Shown here: piece after piece, positions 62,222 through 64,000 of the stretch
How the letters are laid out: each line of letters starts with the position of its first letter
Position numbering within the stretch: position 1 is the stretch's first letter
NCBI RefSeq assembly: GCF_900182815.1
Contig: NZ_FXUA01000002.1
Span: 372,001 to 436,000, forward strand
From: Algoriphagus winogradskyi
Lineage (GTDB): Bacteria; Bacteroidota; Bacteroidia; Cytophagales; Cyclobacteriaceae
Length of the DNA stretch: 64,000 nt
Reading direction: 5' to 3'
Program-made: the position numbers and the translations under genes
The notes under the pieces: generated by a model
Told to the model about the DNA's origin: nothing
What the model saw: the letters and a program-made list of their open reading frames with translations, nothing else
Database searches by the model: none

Positions 62222-62560
62222 TTACTTTACCCACAAAGCACCATCCCGCTCATTTTTAAGTGTGGAGTTATCTATATATCGAAAAACGAATTGGTCTATC
62301 ACCTCATCGGCTTTGGCAACAATAATTTTTTCTCCTCTTATTTTAAAAGTGGTTCTAAATATGATGTCTCCACTTGGGAGGATGTCTGCAACTCCATCAG
62401 GAGAAAGTGTCAGCGTGCTAGCACAACCTAATTCAGGATTATCGGCTGGATTACATCCTTCAGGAATGTAGGTATAGGTTCCTAAGATCTCCGGCTCGTC
62501 TATTTTTTCACAGGAAAAGAAAATTAATCCTAAAAGAGAAAGCAGTAGTAAGTTTTTCAT
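62222..62560 (-). CDS. Small lipoprotein of unknown function
   Basis: A 112-residue lipoprotein (MKNLLLLSLLGLIFFSC). The mature part has GTYTYIPEGCNPADNPELGC with paired cysteines, TLTLSPDGVADILPSGDII and a short strand-rich end, which resembles small lipocalin-like or META-like lipoproteins, but that is weak. The ATG at 62560 gives a clean signal; an upstream in-frame start is rejected. Second cargo gene next to a glyS tail copy. Confidence 0.72.
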   Translation of the reverse strand: MKNLLLLSLLGLIFFSCEKIDEPEILGTYTYIPEGCNPADNPELGCASTLTLSPDGVADILPSGDIIFRTTFKIRGEKIIVAKADEVIDQFVFRYIDNSTLKNERDGALWVK

Positions 62561-62664
62561 AAAAAAGCAGTTAGGTATATTATTCATACGGAACCGACAG
62601 CTCGCCCGCTACAATCGGCCTAACTTTTTTAAAAATTCCTAGTTTAGGGTTTGAATAGAGTTTC

Positions 62665-64000
62665 ATGACTAAGAAAGCACTCATCATAGGTTCGGGAATA
62701 GCTGGTATTGCAGCTTCAATAAGATTAGCGATAAAAGGCTACCACGTTGAAGTGTTTGAAGCTAACTCGTATCCTGGCGGAAAGCTTTCTGAAATTGAAA
62801 TAGAGGGCTATAGATTCGATGCTGGGCCTTCACTTTTTACACTTCCTGAGCAAGTGGATGAGCTTTTTCGGTTGGCTGATAAAAGACCTGAGGATTACTT
62901 CGTATATAAAAAACTCGAATTAACCTGCCAATACTTTTGGGAAGATGGAACAAGCTTGAAAGCTTATGCTGATCTGGATCGATTTGCTGAGGAAGTGCAA
63001 ACCAAGCTTGGAGAGCCAGCATCAAGCATTCGTGATTCACTCAGACAATCAGCCTTTATTTACGACAGTTTAGCTCCACTATTTATGAACCGCTCGCTTC
63101 ATAAATTGGATACCTGGACTAATCCCCAAGCATTGAAATCCTATATGAAGATGGGAAAGTTGGGGATTTTCTCTACTATGAATGAGGCGAATAGAAAGCA
63201 ATTTTCTCATCCGAAATTGGTGCAGCTATTCAATCGATATGCTACTTATAACGGGTCAAATCCTTTTGAGACACCGGCGACGCTGAATATTATTCCTCAC
63301 TTGGAATTTAATATTGGGGCATTTTTCCCAAAAAAAGGCATGCATGATATCACGCAAAGTCTTTATAAGCTTTCATTAGAACTTGGAGTGAAATATCATT
63401 TTGGCCATAAAGTGGAAAAGATCTGGGTAGAAAATGGCGAGGCAAAAGGTATTAGGGTAAAAGGGAAGGATGAGTTCGCGGATCTGGTGGTGAATAATAT
63501 GGATATGGTCAATGCCTATAAGACCATTTTGAAAGAAGAGAAGCAACCTAAGCTTTTACTCAAGCAACCAAAATCTAGTTCTGCTCTTATTTTCTATTGG
63601 GGAATAAAGCGGGATTTTCCTGAGTTGGATCTCCACAATATTTTCTTTTCGGATAATTACTCCTTGGAATTCGAGCATATTTTCAAACGCGGTACGATCT
63701 ACGACGATCCCACGATCTATGTGAATATCACTTCTACGCATAAATCTGACGATGCTCCAGCGGGATGCATGAATTGGTTTACCATGATCAATGTTCCTAA
63801 TAACCAAGGTCAGGATTGGGATAAAATGATTGAAGAGGCCAAAAGAAACATTCTGCACAAACTTAATCGTATCCTGAGAACTGATGTGGAGTCGCTGATC
63901 GAAGTAGAGGAAATCCTTGATCCAAGGGCAATTGAATCGAAAACATCCTCAGCTCAAGGTGCACTTTATGGTAATAGCTCCAATAACAAGTTTGCGGCTT
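62665..64000 (+). CDS. crtD: CrtD-like carotenoid 3,4-desaturase, partial (cut by window end)
   Basis: An open frame without stop through the window edge, 445 codons visible. FAD-binding start KALIIGSGIAGIAASIRLAIKG, then EANSYPGGKLSEIEIEGYRFDAGP, and at the edge the CrtI-family signature ending GALYGNSSNNKFAA. It is a paralogue of the CrtI at 28147 and, with CruF-like hydratase and CrtW/CrtZ present, best fits 1-hydroxycarotenoid 3,4-desaturase. The alternative, a second phytoene desaturase, is less likely. No TTGTTTAA operator is seen before it. Confidence 0.85.
   Translation, partial: MTKKALIIGSGIAGIAASIRLAIKGYHVEVFEANSYPGGKLSEIEIEGYRFDAGPSLFTLPEQVDELFRLADKRPEDYFVYKKLELTCQYFWEDGTSLKAYADLDRFAEEVQTKLGEPASSIRDSLRQSAFIYDSLAPLFMNRSLHKLDTWTNPQALKSYMKMGKLGIFSTMNEANRKQFSHPKLVQLFNRYATYNGSNPFETPATLNIIPHLEFNIGAFFPKKGMHDITQSLYKLSLELGVKYHFGHKVEKIWVENGEAKGIRVKGKDEFADLVVNNMDMVNAYKTILKEEKQPKLLLKQPKSSSALIFYWGIKRDFPELDLHNIFFSDNYSLEFEHIFKRGTIYDDPTIYVNITSTHKSDDAPAGCMNWFTMINVPNNQGQDWDKMIEEAKRNILHKLNRILRTDVESLIEVEEILDPRAIESKTSSAQGALYGNSSNNKFAA

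Noticed and set aside
1..64000. tRNA, rRNA, CRISPR arrays, prophage genes
   Set aside because: No cloverleaf-like sequence, no regularly spaced identical repeats, and no phage or transposase proteins were recognised on either strand.

Overview
The window reads as a contiguous chromosomal stretch of a pigmented aerobic Bacteroidota bacterium, most likely a cytophagal of the Algoriphagus / Cyclobacteriaceae type. The basis is: many short-signal lipoproteins, a TonB-dependent receptor with a carboxypeptidase-like N-terminal domain, fused SecDF, a fused MoaC-MoaB, TAnnTTTG-type promoter elements with few Shine-Dalgarno sites, DUF4221-like lipoproteins, and a flexixanthin-type carotenoid gene set. 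The genus is inferred from gene content. I see no rRNA, tRNA, CRISPR array or intact insertion sequence.

Layout. 0-7.5 kb: an orphan lipoprotein, then a minus-strand molybdenum cofactor operon (moeA, mobA, a uroporphyrinogen-III methyltransferase, moaD, moeB-rhodanese, moaE, an intruding lipoprotein, moaCB fusion, moaA). 7.7-12.7 kb: two TPM-domain proteins and LemA, a retropepsin-like protease with PDZ, a Fur-family regulator, an SRPBCC-like protein and a cytochrome oxidase subunit III-like protein. 12.9-24.4 kb: ten consecutive paralogous lipoproteins of about 370-390 residues, all on the minus strand and nearly gapless, followed by a 500-base palindrome-rich gap. 25-32.8 kb: carotenoid locus in two plus-strand units, cruF-like/crtZ/carH-like regulator and ECF sigma/crtI/crtB/fused lycopene cyclase/ispH/crtW, joined by a repeated TTGTTTAA operator candidate. 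32.8-40 kb: TonB receptor, DUF1905-type protein, beta-barrel, aquaporin Z, zinc-ribbon metallopeptidase, DUF486 protein, GH28 polygalacturonase. 40-44 kb: oxidative pentose phosphate genes pgl-zwf facing gnd. 44-47 kb: AhpD-like protein, AhpC and divergent OxyR. 47-53 kb: LOG-family protein, rdgB, udk, secDF. 53-57.6 kb: a signalling module (small CPPYC-tailed protein, two seven-helix membrane paralogues, a histidine kinase without a sensor domain, a LuxR-type response regulator) and a Gfo/Idh oxidoreductase. 57.7-64 kb: two beta-barrel proteins, glyS, two lipoproteins separated by diverged copies of the glyS 3-prime end, and a carotenoid 3,4-desaturase (crtD-like) cut by the window edge.

How it fits together. 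The carotenoid enzymes present (CrtB, CrtI, one-ended cyclase, CruF-like hydratase, CrtD, CrtZ, CrtW) are the activities needed for a monocyclic ketocarotenoid such as flexixanthin from GGPP; crtE is not in the window. The MerR-type regulator keeps the Trp/Glu/His set used by the B12 photoreceptor CarH, so light control is likely. The best candidates for undescribed biology are the ten-gene lipoprotein array, the serially repeated glyS tails with passenger lipoproteins, the 53-56.6 kb signalling module, and promoter elements placed so close to start codons that leaderless mRNAs are implied.
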